DNA from: Paracidovorax sp031843945
GTDB taxonomy: Bacteria; Pseudomonadota; Gammaproteobacteria; Burkholderiales; Burkholderiaceae_C
NCBI RefSeq assembly: GCF_031843945.1
Contig: NZ_JAVTJJ010000002.1
Span: forward strand, 62,001 to 126,000
Direction of reading: 5' to 3'
Length of the DNA stretch: 64,000 bases
Made by a program: the position numbers and the translations under genes. Each line of letters begins with the position of its first letter. Within the stretch, counting starts at the first letter, position 1. This document shows positions 19,395 to 27,923 of the stretch, piece after piece. Under the pieces are notes generated by a model. That model made no database searches. It was not told the origin of the DNA and saw nothing but the letters and a program-made list of their open reading frames with translations.

Positions 19395-20300
19395 ATGTCG
19401 TCGATTGCCCCTTCCGTTTCGTTCCACCTCGCTGACTTTTCCGATTTCTCGGGTCTCTGGGTGCCGCTCGTCACCCCCTTCACGCCAAGCCGCGCGGCGG
19501 AGGTCGACCACCCGGCGCTGGCCGCAATGGTGCAGCGCCTGGCCGGCAGCGGCATCGCCGGCTTCGTTGCCTGCGGCTCGACCGGCGAAGCCGCCTCGCT
19601 GAGCGAAGCCGAGCAGGACGCCGTACTGGACACGGTGCTTGCCACCGCCGCAGGCCTGCCCGTGGTGATGGGCCTGTCGGGCTACCACCTGGGCGACGTG
19701 CTGGAGCGCGTGCGCAGCCTTGCGCAGCGGCCCATTGCCGGCTTGCTGGTGCCGGCGCCCCACTACATCCGCCCATCGCAAGCAGGCCTGCGCGGCTGGT
19801 TCGAGGCCATTGCGGACGCCAGCGCTTGGCCCGTGATCGTCTACGACATTCCCTACCGCACCGGCGCCACGCTCGAGCTGGCCACGCTGCGCGCGCTGGC
19901 TGCGCACCCGCGCATTCGGGCGGTGAAGGACTGCGGCGGCAACGCCGCCAAGACGCAGGCGTTGATAGCGGATGGCGCACTGCAGGTGCTGGCGGGCGAG
20001 GACGCGCAGATCTTTGCGACCCTGGCATGGGGCGGCGCGGGCGCCATCGCGGCGAGCGCGCACTGGCAGCCCGCACGGCTGGTGGAATGCATGCAGGCCA
20101 TCACCCAGGGCGACCTGCCCCACGCGCGGCACCTGTGGCAGGCGCTGGCGCAGCTGGTGGAAGCTTTCTTTGCGGAGCCGAACCCGGCACCGATCAAGGC
20201 ACTGCTGGCGCAGCAGGGCTGGATGCATGGTGCCTTGCGCGCACCGATGACGCAGGCGTCAGAGGCGCTTGAGCAGCGGCTGGCCGCGCTCGTGGCGTAA
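19395..20300 (+). CDS. Dihydrodipicolinate synthase/N-acetylneuraminate lyase family protein
   Basis: 301-aa class I aldolase-type TIM barrel. Key residues of DHDPS are present: CGSTGEAASLSEAEQ (the Ser/Thr pair and Glu of the pyruvate pocket), VYDIPYRTG (the catalytic-triad Tyr and the Arg) and VKDCGGN (the Schiff-base lysine). Overall similarity fits 4-hydroxy-tetrahydrodipicolinate synthase (lysine pathway), but the family also includes sialate lyase and other pyruvate aldolases. Burkholderiales often have several paralogues, so this may not be the housekeeping dapA. The start at 19395 has AAAGGA upstream. A leader ORF and hairpin precede it. It is convergent with moaD, with the stops one base apart. 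Confidence 0.85.
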   Translation: MSSIAPSVSFHLADFSDFSGLWVPLVTPFTPSRAAEVDHPALAAMVQRLAGSGIAGFVACGSTGEAASLSEAEQDAVLDTVLATAAGLPVVMGLSGYHLGDVLERVRSLAQRPIAGLLVPAPHYIRPSQAGLRGWFEAIADASAWPVIVYDIPYRTGATLELATLRALAAHPRIRAVKDCGGNAAKTQALIADGALQVLAGEDAQIFATLAWGGAGAIAASAHWQPARLVECMQAITQGDLPHARHLWQALAQLVEAFFAEPNPAPIKALLAQQGWMHGALRAPMTQASEALEQRLAALVA

Positions 20301-20301
20301 C

Positions 20302-20592
20302 TCAGCCGCCCGTGACGGGCGGAAAAAACGCCACTTCGGCGCCCGGGGCCAGGGCGGCGTCTTCGGCGCTCATGGTCTGGTTCAGCGCCACCCGCACGGC
20401 CCGGCTGCGCGCCAGGCTGCTGGCCCAGGGCTCGCCGCGCGCGATGAGCTCGTCGCGCAGTGCGCCCAGCGTGGGCGCCGCTGTCACCACGGGTTCGCTG
20501 CCGCGGCCGATGGCTTCGCGGATGGATGCGAAGTAGCGCACCTGCACGGTAATGGAATCAGCAACAGGCGAAGAGATGGGGGCAGTCGTCAT
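20302..20592 (-). CDS. moaD: Molybdopterin synthase sulfur carrier subunit MoaD
   Basis: 96-aa ubiquitin-fold protein whose C-terminal glycine is thiocarboxylated to donate sulfur for molybdopterin. It ends EVAFFPPVTGG, the diagnostic tail, and contains VRYFASIREAIGRG near the N-terminus. It has an extra ~13-residue N-terminus before the beta-grasp fold compared with the usual ~81 aa. The start overlaps the moeA stop by four bases, so moaD is the last gene of mobB-moeA-moaD. Confidence 0.93.
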   Translation of the reverse strand: MTTAPISSPVADSITVQVRYFASIREAIGRGSEPVVTAAPTLGALRDELIARGEPWASSLARSRAVRVALNQTMSAEDAALAPGAEVAFFPPVTGG

Positions 20593-21809
20593 GACAGCAG
20601 CTCGGCAAAGGAGAGAAAGCGCACGGTGTCGCCGCGCGCAATGGTGGTGCCAGGCGGGTTGTCCACCACGCCATCGCCCCAGGCGGCCGAGGTCAGCACG
20701 CCCGAGCTCTGGTTGTTGAACAGCTCCAGCGTGCCGTCCGCAGCACGCTTGACGCGCAGGAACTCGCGGCGCTTGTCGGCACGCGGCCAGTCAAAGCCGG
20801 CCGTCGCTGCAGTCGCGGCAGGCGTCACGTCTTGCATGCCCTGCAGCTTGAGCAAAAACGGGCGCACCAGCACCGCGAAGGTCATGAAGCTCGACACCGG
20901 GTTGCCGGGCAGGCCCATGAAATGTGCCGACCCGATGCGGCCGTAGGCGAACGGCTTGCCGGGCTTCATGGCGATCTGCCAGAGCCGCAGCTCGCCCAGT
21001 GCCTCGACGGCGGGCTTGATGTGGTCTTCTTCGCCCACCGACACTCCGCCGCTGGTCAGGATGAGGTCGTGCGCGCTGCTGGCCTGGCGCAGCGCATCCA
21101 GCGTGGCGTCGCGGCGGTCGGGCACGATGCCCAGGTCGGTCACCTCGCAGCCCAGGCGCCGCAGCATGGCGCGCAGGAAGAAACGGTTGCTGTTGTAGAT
21201 GACGCCAGGCGGCATGCGGTCGGGCGGCACGTCGCCGGGCATGACCAGTTCGTCGCCGGTGGAAAAGAGGGCCACGCGCGGGCGCCGCGACACTTCCAGG
21301 CACGCCAGGCCAATACTGGCGGCCAGGCCCAGCGCAGCAGGCCCCAGGCGCGTGCCGGCGGCCAGCACCTGCGCGCCCAGGCCGATGTCTTCGCCCGCGC
21401 GGCGCACCCACTGGCCTGCGGCCGGCACGGCGTTCACGCGCACGCGGTCGCCGGCAAGCGCTTCGCAGTCTTCCTGCATGACGATGGCGTCGGCGCCATC
21501 GGGCACCGGCGCGCCGGTGAAGATGCGTGCGGCCGTGCCCGCCGCCAGCGGAGCCGGCGCGCTGCCGGCCGGAATGCGCTGGGACACCGCCAGCTCCGCG
21601 CCGGCCTGCGCCACGTCGGCACGGCGCACGGCATAGCCGTCCATGGCGCTGTTGTCGTTGGGCGGTACCTGCAGGGGCGACGTGGCCAAGGCGCGCAGCA
21701 CGCGGCCGTCGGCGTCGAAGGTGTCCACGCTTTCCACGCCCAGCACGGGCTCGGCTTGCGCCAGCAGGTCAGCCAGGGCTTCATCGAGCGGTTTGAGAGG
21801 GGGGCGCAT
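20589..21809 (-). CDS. moeA: Molybdopterin molybdotransferase MoeA
   Basis: 406-aa enzyme that inserts molybdate into adenylylated molybdopterin. Signatures: DNSAMDGYAVR in the N-terminal domain, AARIFTGAPVPDGADAIVMQED, VALFSTGDELV, IYNSNRF, ILTSGGVSVGEEDH and FMGLPGNPVSSFMTF. The C-terminal beta-domain follows. The start is set at the ATG at 21809, with AGGAG seven bases upstream. The GTG three bases before would overlap mobB by four bases. It is part of the mobB-moeA-moaD operon. Confidence 0.95.
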   Translation of the reverse strand: MRPPLKPLDEALADLLAQAEPVLGVESVDTFDADGRVLRALATSPLQVPPNDNSAMDGYAVRRADVAQAGAELAVSQRIPAGSAPAPLAAGTAARIFTGAPVPDGADAIVMQEDCEALAGDRVRVNAVPAAGQWVRRAGEDIGLGAQVLAAGTRLGPAALGLAASIGLACLEVSRRPRVALFSTGDELVMPGDVPPDRMPPGVIYNSNRFFLRAMLRRLGCEVTDLGIVPDRRDATLDALRQASSAHDLILTSGGVSVGEEDHIKPAVEALGELRLWQIAMKPGKPFAYGRIGSAHFMGLPGNPVSSFMTFAVLVRPFLLKLQGMQDVTPAATAATAGFDWPRADKRREFLRVKRAADGTLELFNNQSSGVLTSAAWGDGVVDNPPGTTIARGDTVRFLSFAELLS

Positions 21810-22369
21810 CACGGAACTCCTGTGGGTTGCGACGGCGCGGCGTAGTCGAAGCGCGCGCCCTGGGCCAGCAGCCAGTCCACCAGCGCGACGGGGTCACGCA
21901 CGTCGAACACCGGCAGCGTGGTCGGCAACGGCAAGCCGGTAGCGGGGGCGTCGGTGGCAATGGCGACGATGTGGCGGTCTTCGGCATAGCGCGCGGGGCG
22001 CTTGGTGTATTCGGGCGACGGAGCCCGCCAGACCTCGACCTTGGGCACGTCGCTTTCCTTGAAGCCTTCGACCAGCACCCAGTCCACGCTCGGCTGCAAC
22101 TCGGCCAGCAGATCGTGCACGCTGAGGGTCTGCGGCTGCTCGAATTCGCGCATGAGTGCCAGGCGCTGGTCTGACGCCACGACCACTTCGTAGGCGCCGG
22201 CCTGGCGGTGGCGCCAGCTGTCTTTGCCGACATGGTCGATGTCGAAATGGTGGTGCGCGTGCTTGACCACCGACACGCGCAGCCCCCGGCGGCGCAGTTC
22301 AGGAATGAGTTGCTCGACCAGCGTGGTCTTGCCGCAGCCTGAGAACCCGGCAAAACCAACCACCTTCAT
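21809..22369 (-). CDS. mobB: Molybdopterin-guanine dinucleotide biosynthesis protein B
   Basis: 186-aa GTP-binding P-loop protein that assists MobA in adding GMP to Mo-molybdopterin. It starts MKVVGFAGFSGCGKTTLVEQLIPEL, the MobB Walker A, and contains KHAHHHFDIDHVGKDSWRHRQAGA, the diagnostic MobB histidine-rich motif, and DWVLVEGFK. First gene of the operon. A palindromic repeat lies just upstream, between it and thrC. Confidence 0.95.
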   Translation of the reverse strand: MKVVGFAGFSGCGKTTLVEQLIPELRRRGLRVSVVKHAHHHFDIDHVGKDSWRHRQAGAYEVVVASDQRLALMREFEQPQTLSVHDLLAELQPSVDWVLVEGFKESDVPKVEVWRAPSPEYTKRPARYAEDRHIVAIATDAPATGLPLPTTLPVFDVRDPVALVDWLLAQGARFDYAAPSQPTGVP

Positions 22370-22384
22370 CCCGTCGCTCCATTT

Positions 22385-22433
22385 ACTATTATTTTCATAG
22401 CTACTAGCGCTTGATACATAAGCGCTAGAGCCC
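22385..22433 (-). repeat. Two-hairpin palindromic element, copy 3
   Basis: Minus-strand copy (reads GCTCTAGCGCTTATG, then AAGCGCTAG, then TAGCTATG and AATAGT). It lies in the 79-base gap between thrC and mobB on the minus strand. Confidence 0.8.
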
Positions 22434-22448
22434 GATTTTGCTTAAATA

Positions 22449-23915
22449 TTACGCTGCAATCTCGGGCACGCTGCGGCGGATGTACGCCTTCACCGCCTCG
22501 GCATCGGCCGGCAGCACGTGCACGCGCTTGGGCAGCGCCTCGATGCCTTCGAACTTCGCCGGCCGCTCGGGCGCATGGCCCAGCGCTTCGACGATGGTGT
22601 CGGCGAACTTGATGGGCAGCGCGGTCTCCAGCACGATCATCGGCACGCTGGCGTCCTGGTGGTGCTCGCGCGCCACCTTCACGCCGTCGGCCGTATGCGT
22701 GTCGATGGTGACGCCATGGCGCTCGAAGTTGTCCTTGATGGTGGCCAGGCGGTCGGCGTGCGTGCTCTTGCCACTTTCAAAACCGTACTTGGCAGCAGCG
22801 TCGGCAAACAAGGGCTCGGCGCTCAGGTCGAAGCGGCCATAGGTTTGCAGCGCGGCGCTGAACAAGGCCTTGGTGCGCTGGCCGTTGCGGCCCAGCAGGT
22901 CAAAGATGAAACGCTCGAAATTGCTGGCCTTGCTGATGTCCATTGAGGGGCTGGACGTCTCGTGCGTGTCGGCGCTGCCGCGCACGCGATACACGCCCGT
23001 GCGGAAGAACTCGTCGAGCACGTCGTTCTCGTTGGTCGCTACCACCAGTCGGTCGATAGGCAGGCCCATCATGCGGGCCACATGGCCGGCGCAGACGTTG
23101 CCGAAGTTGCCCGACGGAACGGTGAAGCTGACCTTCTGGTCGTTCGATTCAGTCGCCTGCACGTAGCCGGCAAAGTAGTAAACCACCTGCGCCAGCAGGC
23201 GCGCCCAGTTGATCGAGTTGACCGTGCCGATCTTGTATTTGCGCTTGAACTCCAGGTCGTTGCTGACGGCCTTGACGATGTCCTGGCAGTCGTCGAACAC
23301 GCCAGCGATGGCGATGTTGTGGATGTTCTCGTCTTGCAGGCTGAACATCTGTGCCTGCTGGAACGGGCTCATGCGGCCGTTCGGGCTGGTCATGAAGACG
23401 CGCACGCCGGCCTTGCCCTTCATGGCGTATTCGGCCGCGCTGCCCGTGTCGCCGCTGGTGGCGCCCAGGATGTTCAACTGTTCGCCGCGCCGGGCCAGTT
23501 CGTACTCGAACAGGTTGCCCAGCAGCTGCATCGCCATGTCCTTGAAGGCCAGCGTGGGGCCGTTGGACAGGGCTTGCAGATAGAAAGCCGCCCGTCCTGA
23601 GCCTGTCGAAGGGTCTTCAAGGTGGCGCAGCGGCACGATCTCGCCGGTGCCGAAGACTTCGGCCGTGTACGTCTTCTCGCACAGCGCGCGCAGGTCGGCG
23701 GCCGGGATGTCGTCGATGTAGAGCGACAGGATCTGGAAGGCAAGTTCGGCGTAGCCTTGCTCGTGGTAGGCCCTGCGCAGACGGGTCAGCGCCGCATCAC
23801 CCACCTGCGGGTAGTGCTCGGGCAAGTACAGCCCGCCATCGGGCGCCAGGCCTTCGAGCAGGATGTCGCAGAAATGCTTGCGGTCTTCGTGGCCGCGCGT
23901 AGAGAGGTACAGCAT
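22449..23915 (-). CDS. thrC: Threonine synthase
   Basis: 488-aa PLP enzyme converting O-phosphohomoserine to threonine, of the longer proteobacterial/fungal-like subtype. Motifs: MLYLSTRG start, LSNGPTLAFKDMAMQLLG with the PLP lysine, ILGATSGDTGSAAEYA, VPSGNFGNVCAGHVARMMGLP, HETSSPSMDISKASNFERF. Near residues 105-112 it carries DPSTGSGR, encoded by an inserted repeat motif, in a loop that is variable in the family. The start overlaps the hom stop (TGATG). It works directly after hom in the threonine pathway. Confidence 0.95.
   Translation of the reverse strand: MLYLSTRGHEDRKHFCDILLEGLAPDGGLYLPEHYPQVGDAALTRLRRAYHEQGYAELAFQILSLYIDDIPAADLRALCEKTYTAEVFGTGEIVPLRHLEDPSTGSGRAAFYLQALSNGPTLAFKDMAMQLLGNLFEYELARRGEQLNILGATSGDTGSAAEYAMKGKAGVRVFMTSPNGRMSPFQQAQMFSLQDENIHNIAIAGVFDDCQDIVKAVSNDLEFKRKYKIGTVNSINWARLLAQVVYYFAGYVQATESNDQKVSFTVPSGNFGNVCAGHVARMMGLPIDRLVVATNENDVLDEFFRTGVYRVRGSADTHETSSPSMDISKASNFERFIFDLLGRNGQRTKALFSAALQTYGRFDLSAEPLFADAAAKYGFESGKSTHADRLATIKDNFERHGVTIDTHTADGVKVAREHHQDASVPMIVLETALPIKFADTIVEALGHAPERPAKFEGIEALPKRVHVLPADAEAVKAYIRRSVPEIAA
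23588..23614 (-). repeat. Interspersed repeat motif embedded in thrC
   Basis: On the minus strand the motif CCTTCGACAGGCTCAGGACG lies in frame in thrC and encodes PSTGSGR. I know this string as a frequent intergenic repeat in proteobacterial genomes. It is the only copy I see in this window. Confidence 0.6.
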
Positions 23916-25261
23916 CAGTTCAGCTCCTCCTTGCGGATGCGCGTGATGGGCGCCAGCACGGTGGGCAGCGCCTGCATCTGCGCGATGGCGTCGTTCATGG
24001 TGCCTTCGCGGGTTTCGTGCGTCAGGATGATCAGGTCGGTTTGCGTGGAGCCCTCGCCGCCCACTTCATCGGCTTCGCGCTGCAGCACCGCGTCGATGCT
24101 GATGCCGGACTCGGCCAGCAGGCCGGTCACCCGGGCCAGCACGCCGGCTTGGTCGGCTACGCGCAGGCGCAGGTAGTAGCTGGTGACGACTTCGCTCATG
24201 GGCAGCACGGGCAGCGTGCCCATGGCCTTGTCGAGCGTGTGCGACTGGAAGGCCAGATGCGGCACGCGGTGCTCGGGGTCGGCCGTGGCCAGGCGGGTGA
24301 TGTCCACCAGGTCGGCGATGACGGCGCTGGCCGTGGGCTCGCTGCCTGCGCCCTTGCCGTAGTACAGCGTGGTGCCGACCGCGTCGCCCTGCACCACCAC
24401 GGCGTTCATCGCGCCTTCGACGTTGGCGATCAGGCGCTTGGACGGGATCAGTGTGGGATGCACGCGCAGCTCGACGCCGTCCACACCCGCGCCCGTGCGG
24501 CGCTTGGCAATACCTAGCAGCTTGATGCGATAGCCCAGTTGCTCGGCGTACTTGATGTCCGCGCCGGACAGCTTGGTGATGCCCTCCACGTAGGCCTTGT
24601 CGAACTGCACCGGAATACCGAAGGCGATGGCCGACATGATGGTGGCCTTGTGCGCGGCGTCCACGCCTTCGATGTCGAAGGTCGGGTCGGCCTCGGCGTA
24701 GCCCAGCGCCTGCGCTTCCTTCAGCACCACGTCGAAGTCCAGGCCCTTGTCGCGCATCTCGGACAGGATGAAGTTGGTGGTGCCGTTGATGATGCCGGCG
24801 ATCCACTGGATGCGGTTGGCGGTGAGGCCTTCGCGCAGCGCCTTGATGATCGGAATGCCCCCGGCCACGGCGGCCTCGAAGGCCACCATCACGCCTTTGG
24901 CCGATGCGGCCGCGAAGATTTCGGTACCGTGCACAGCCAGCAGCGCCTTGTTGGCGGTGACCACGTGCTTGCCTGCGGCGATGGCTTCGAGCACCAAGGC
25001 CTTGGCAACGCCGTAGCCGCCGATGAGCTCGACCACGATGTCGATGTCGGGGTTGGCGATGATGGCGCGGGCGTCATTGACCACCTGAATGTCGGCCCCC
25101 ACGGCGGCCCGGGCGCGATCCACGTCCAGGTCGGCGACCATGGTGATCTCGATGCCACGGCCGGCGCGGCGGCGGATCTCTTCCTGGTTGCGTTGCAGCA
25201 CGTTGAAGACGCCGCTGCCGACGGTGCCAATACCCAGCAGGCCTACTTGGATCGGTTTCAT
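23915..25261 (-). CDS. hom: Homoserine dehydrogenase
   Basis: 448-aa enzyme reducing aspartate semialdehyde to homoserine with NAD(P)H. It has an N-terminal Rossmann domain (VGLLGIGTVGSG), the catalytic domain (GIINGTTNFILSEM, LGYAEADPTFDIEGVDAAHKA) and a C-terminal ACT domain (LRLRVADQAGVLARVTGLLAESGISI) that would bind threonine for feedback inhibition. The start is the ATG at 25261. A TTG at 25279 gives a longer reading that does not fit the family. It overlaps thrC and is about 72 bases downstream of alaA. Confidence 0.95.
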   Translation of the reverse strand: MKPIQVGLLGIGTVGSGVFNVLQRNQEEIRRRAGRGIEITMVADLDVDRARAAVGADIQVVNDARAIIANPDIDIVVELIGGYGVAKALVLEAIAAGKHVVTANKALLAVHGTEIFAAASAKGVMVAFEAAVAGGIPIIKALREGLTANRIQWIAGIINGTTNFILSEMRDKGLDFDVVLKEAQALGYAEADPTFDIEGVDAAHKATIMSAIAFGIPVQFDKAYVEGITKLSGADIKYAEQLGYRIKLLGIAKRRTGAGVDGVELRVHPTLIPSKRLIANVEGAMNAVVVQGDAVGTTLYYGKGAGSEPTASAVIADLVDITRLATADPEHRVPHLAFQSHTLDKAMGTLPVLPMSEVVTSYYLRLRVADQAGVLARVTGLLAESGISIDAVLQREADEVGGEGSTQTDLIILTHETREGTMNDAIAQMQALPTVLAPITRIRKEELN

Positions 25262-25283
25262 GGTCAAAATTTCAGTCAAATCG

Positions 25284-25327
25284 TGCTGTAGCGCTTGATG
25301 GTCAAGCGCTGACAGCTATCAAAAAAA
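25284..25327 (+). repeat. Two-hairpin palindromic element, copy 4
   Basis: Reads CTGTAGCGCTTGATGGTC, AAGCGCTGACAGCTATC and then a poly-A run. It lies between hom and alaA; the second hairpin arm is degraded. Confidence 0.7.
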
Positions 25328-25333
25328 GGAGTG

Positions 25334-26563
25334 TCAGGCGGTGCCGTGCTGTTGCCGGTACTTGGCGAGGAAGTCCGCCAGGCGGCCAATGGCCACCCGC
25401 AGATCGCCGTCGTGCGGCAGAAACACGATGCGGAAGTGCTGGTTGTCGGGGTAGTTGAAGCCCGAGCCCTGCACCAGCATCACGCGCGTGGCGCGCAACA
25501 CCTCCATGAAGAACTGGCGGTCGTCCGCGATGGGGTACATCGCCGGATCGAGGCGGGGGAACATGTAGAGCGCCGCCTGGGGTTTCACGCAGCTCACGCC
25601 CGGGATCGCCGAGATGAGTTCATAGGCCAGGTCGCGCTGACGCCGCAGGCGCCCGCCTTCCCTGACCAGGTCGTTGATGCTCTGGTAGCCGCCCAGAGCA
25701 GTCTGGATGGCCCACTGCCCGGGCACGTTGGAGCCCAGCTTCAGGTTGGCCAGCATGTTGAGGCCTTCGATGTAGTCGCGGGCGTCGTGCTTGGGGCCCG
25801 AGACGATCATCCAGCCGGCGCGGTAGCCGCACGAGCGGTAGGCCTTGGAGAGCGAGTTGAACGTCAGCGTCAGCACGTCGTTAGACAGGCTGGCCATGGC
25901 GGTGTGCTTGGCATCGTCGTACAGCACCTTGTCGTACACCTCATCCACCAGCAGCACCAGGCCGTGCTCGCGGGCAATGGCGACGATGCCCCGCAGCAGG
26001 TCGTCCGGGTAGAGCACGCCGGTCGGGTTGTTGGGGTTGATCACCACGATGCCGCGCGTGCGCGGCGTGATCTTGGCGCGGATGTCGGCCAGGCTGGGCA
26101 GCCAGTCATCGGCCTCGTCGCACAGGTAATGCACCGGCTTGCCGCCCGACAGCGAGACGGCAGCCGTCCACAGCGGATAGTCGGGCATGGGTACCAGCAG
26201 TTCGTCGCCATCGTCGAGCAGCGCGTTGGTGGCCATCACGATCAACTCGCTGGCGCCGTTGCCCAGGTAGATGTCGTCCAGCATGACGCCTTCGATGCCC
26301 TGCTGTTGCGAGTAGTGCATGACGGCCTTGCGCGCCGCGAAGATGCCCTTGCTGTCCGAATAGCCGGCCGAGTCGGGCAGGTTGCGGATCATGTCCTGCT
26401 GGATCTCTTCCGGCGCATCGAAGCCGAACGGCGCCATGTTGCCGATGTTCAGCTTGATGATCTTCTGGCCGTCCTCCTCCATCTGCCGGGCCGCGTCCAC
26501 GATCGGGCCCCGGACATCGTAGAGAACGTTATTGAGCTTGGCGGATTTGTGGACGGTCTTCAT
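25334..26563 (-). CDS. alaA: Glutamate-pyruvate aminotransferase AlaA
   Basis: 409-aa fold type I aminotransferase forming alanine from pyruvate and glutamate. It aligns well with E. coli AlaA: SAKLNNVLYDVRGPI, LKLNIGNMAPFGFDAPEEI, GNGASELIVMATNALL, VPMPDYPLWTAAV, NPNNPTGVLY, LVDEVYDKVLYDD and FNSLSKAYRSCGYRAGW, with the PLP-binding lysine in the last motif. It lies upstream of hom-thrC on the same strand, an arrangement common in betaproteobacteria, and may be co-transcribed with them. Confidence 0.93.
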   Translation of the reverse strand: MKTVHKSAKLNNVLYDVRGPIVDAARQMEEDGQKIIKLNIGNMAPFGFDAPEEIQQDMIRNLPDSAGYSDSKGIFAARKAVMHYSQQQGIEGVMLDDIYLGNGASELIVMATNALLDDGDELLVPMPDYPLWTAAVSLSGGKPVHYLCDEADDWLPSLADIRAKITPRTRGIVVINPNNPTGVLYPDDLLRGIVAIAREHGLVLLVDEVYDKVLYDDAKHTAMASLSNDVLTLTFNSLSKAYRSCGYRAGWMIVSGPKHDARDYIEGLNMLANLKLGSNVPGQWAIQTALGGYQSINDLVREGGRLRRQRDLAYELISAIPGVSCVKPQAALYMFPRLDPAMYPIADDRQFFMEVLRATRVMLVQGSGFNYPDNQHFRIVFLPHDGDLRVAIGRLADFLAKYRQQHGTA

Positions 26564-26738
26564 GCTGCGCGGAGGGCAGCACGGCGGCTGCCAGAAGAAG
26601 GGGAATCGATCCTGCGGGGCACGGCAAGCCCCCGGTGAAACCTATAATTTGACCACAGTTCTCCTTGACGGAGCCGGGGCCTGCGCCCCTCTTATCCAGG
26701 GCCCTCGCGCGGGGCCACGTCACCCCGGACCCACCTTC

Positions 26739-27122
26739 ATGAAGTTCCAGCCCGACCGATCCCACTCCCAGAGCATCAGCGGCTACGGACCTGGCTGGAT
26801 CGGCATCGATGCCGAACGCATCACCCACAGCGTGGTGATCACATCGCGCGGGGTGCGCACGGAATGGAACTGCGCAAGTTATGAAGACCTGACACCCGCG
26901 CACTTCGCCCAACTGGCCGAGCTGGAGTGCGAGCTGGTGATCTTCGGCAGCGGTGGCCGCAACCGGTTTCCGCCACCTGCCTGGCTGCAACCCTTGATGG
27001 CGCGGCGCATCGGCCTGGAGACCATGGATACGCAGGCAGCCTGCCGCACTTACAACATTCTGGCGGGCGAAGGGCGCAACGTGGCGGCGGCGCTGCTGCT
27101 GGAAACGCAGGCGGCGACGTAA
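26739..27122 (+). CDS. Mth938-like domain protein (DUF498/NDUFAF3 family)
   Basis: 127-aa protein of the Mth938/NDUFAF3-like fold (old name DUF498). Supporting segments: SISGYGPGWIGIDAERI near the N-terminus, CELVIFGSGGRNRFPPPAWLQPLM, and GLETMDTQAACRTYNILAGEGRNVAAALL, the family's C-terminal helix pattern. The mitochondrial relative assists complex I assembly; the bacterial role is not settled. The start is the ATG at 26739. The divergent 175-base gap upstream contains TATAAT at 26643, a likely -10 box, without a clear -35. Confidence 0.85.
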   Translation: MKFQPDRSHSQSISGYGPGWIGIDAERITHSVVITSRGVRTEWNCASYEDLTPAHFAQLAELECELVIFGSGGRNRFPPPAWLQPLMARRIGLETMDTQAACRTYNILAGEGRNVAAALLLETQAAT

Positions 27123-27190
27123 CGCGTGCCAACTCGTTACAGACTGCGACCCACGAAAGCGTGCGTTTCAGGGTAAAATCTCGGGTTGCG

Positions 27191-27233
27191 GTCGGGGGCC
27201 TTACAAGAGCAATAACACACCCGCTCCCCCGAC
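27191..27233 (+). promoter_or_regulatory. Inverted repeat in the peroxiredoxin leader
   Basis: GTCGGGGG (27191-27198) and CCCCCGAC (27226-27233) can form an 8-bp stem with a 27-base loop. A possible -10 box TAAAAT lies at 27174. The stem is in the presumed untranslated leader, about 40 bases before the start codon. Confidence 0.4.
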
Positions 27234-27270
27234 TTTCCAACGACTTTCTTCCTAAGAGAGACTAAGTGCC

Positions 27271-27756
27271 ATGGCGATCGTTGTCAACAAACCCCTCCCT
27301 GAATTTGAAGCCAACGCGACCGGCGGGATCAAAGTCTCCAACACCTCGCACCTGGGGCAAGTCATGGTCTTGTACTTCTACCCGAAGGACAATACGCCCG
27401 GCTGCACCACCGAGGCCATGCAATTCCGCGACAAGTACAAGGACTTCGTGAAAGCCGGCGCTGCCGTCTTCGGCGTGTCACGCGACAACATGAAGTCGCA
27501 CGACGACTTCAAGGAAAAGCTGGAACTGCCCTTCGAGCTCATCGCGGATACCGAAGAGAAGATGTGCCACATGTTCGGCGTGGTCAAGAACAAGATCATG
27601 TACGGCAAGAAGGTCAAGGGCATCGAGCGCAGCACCTTCCTCGTCGGCCCTGACGGTGTGCTGGTCGAAGAATGGCGCGGCCTGAAAGTGCCGGGTCACG
27701 TGGATGACGTCCTCAAGGCCGTCAAGTCCATCAAGACACTGAAAAAAGCCGCCTGA
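27271..27756 (+). CDS. bcp: Thioredoxin-dependent thiol peroxidase (Bcp/PrxQ)
   Basis: 161-aa peroxiredoxin that reduces hydroperoxides using thioredoxin. The peroxidatic cysteine is in FYPKDNTPGCTTEAMQFRD. The resolving Cys of atypical PrxQ enzymes, five residues later, is missing: the motif reads GCTTEAM where 2-Cys forms have GCTxEAC. Another Cys occurs in EEKMCHMFG. This fits a 1-Cys or distant 2-Cys Bcp. GVSRDNMKSHDDFKEKLELPFELIADTEE is family-typical. A terminator follows. Confidence 0.93.
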   Translation: MAIVVNKPLPEFEANATGGIKVSNTSHLGQVMVLYFYPKDNTPGCTTEAMQFRDKYKDFVKAGAAVFGVSRDNMKSHDDFKEKLELPFELIADTEEKMCHMFGVVKNKIMYGKKVKGIERSTFLVGPDGVLVEEWRGLKVPGHVDDVLKAVKSIKTLKKAA

Positions 27757-27844
27757 CGCGCTGCGGTACACCACCGCAGGCAGTCATCAGGAATAGGCAT
27801 AATGAGTCGATGCCTCTAAGCGACGCAAAGATCTCCACCCCCGC

Positions 27845-27880
27845 AAAAGCCGCCTTGGCCTCCAGGCGGCTTTTTGCTTT
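27845..27880 (+). terminator. Bidirectional-looking Rho-independent terminator
   Basis: AAGCCGCC (stem), a 9-base loop and GGCGGCTTTTTGCTTT. It lies between the peroxiredoxin stop and the PhoH gene. The A-run before the stem would also serve the minus strand, but no minus gene is near. Confidence 0.85.
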
Positions 27881-27923
27881 CTGACGCTTCTTCCCCTCCT
27901 TCTCTCAACGAGGCCCCCGCCCC

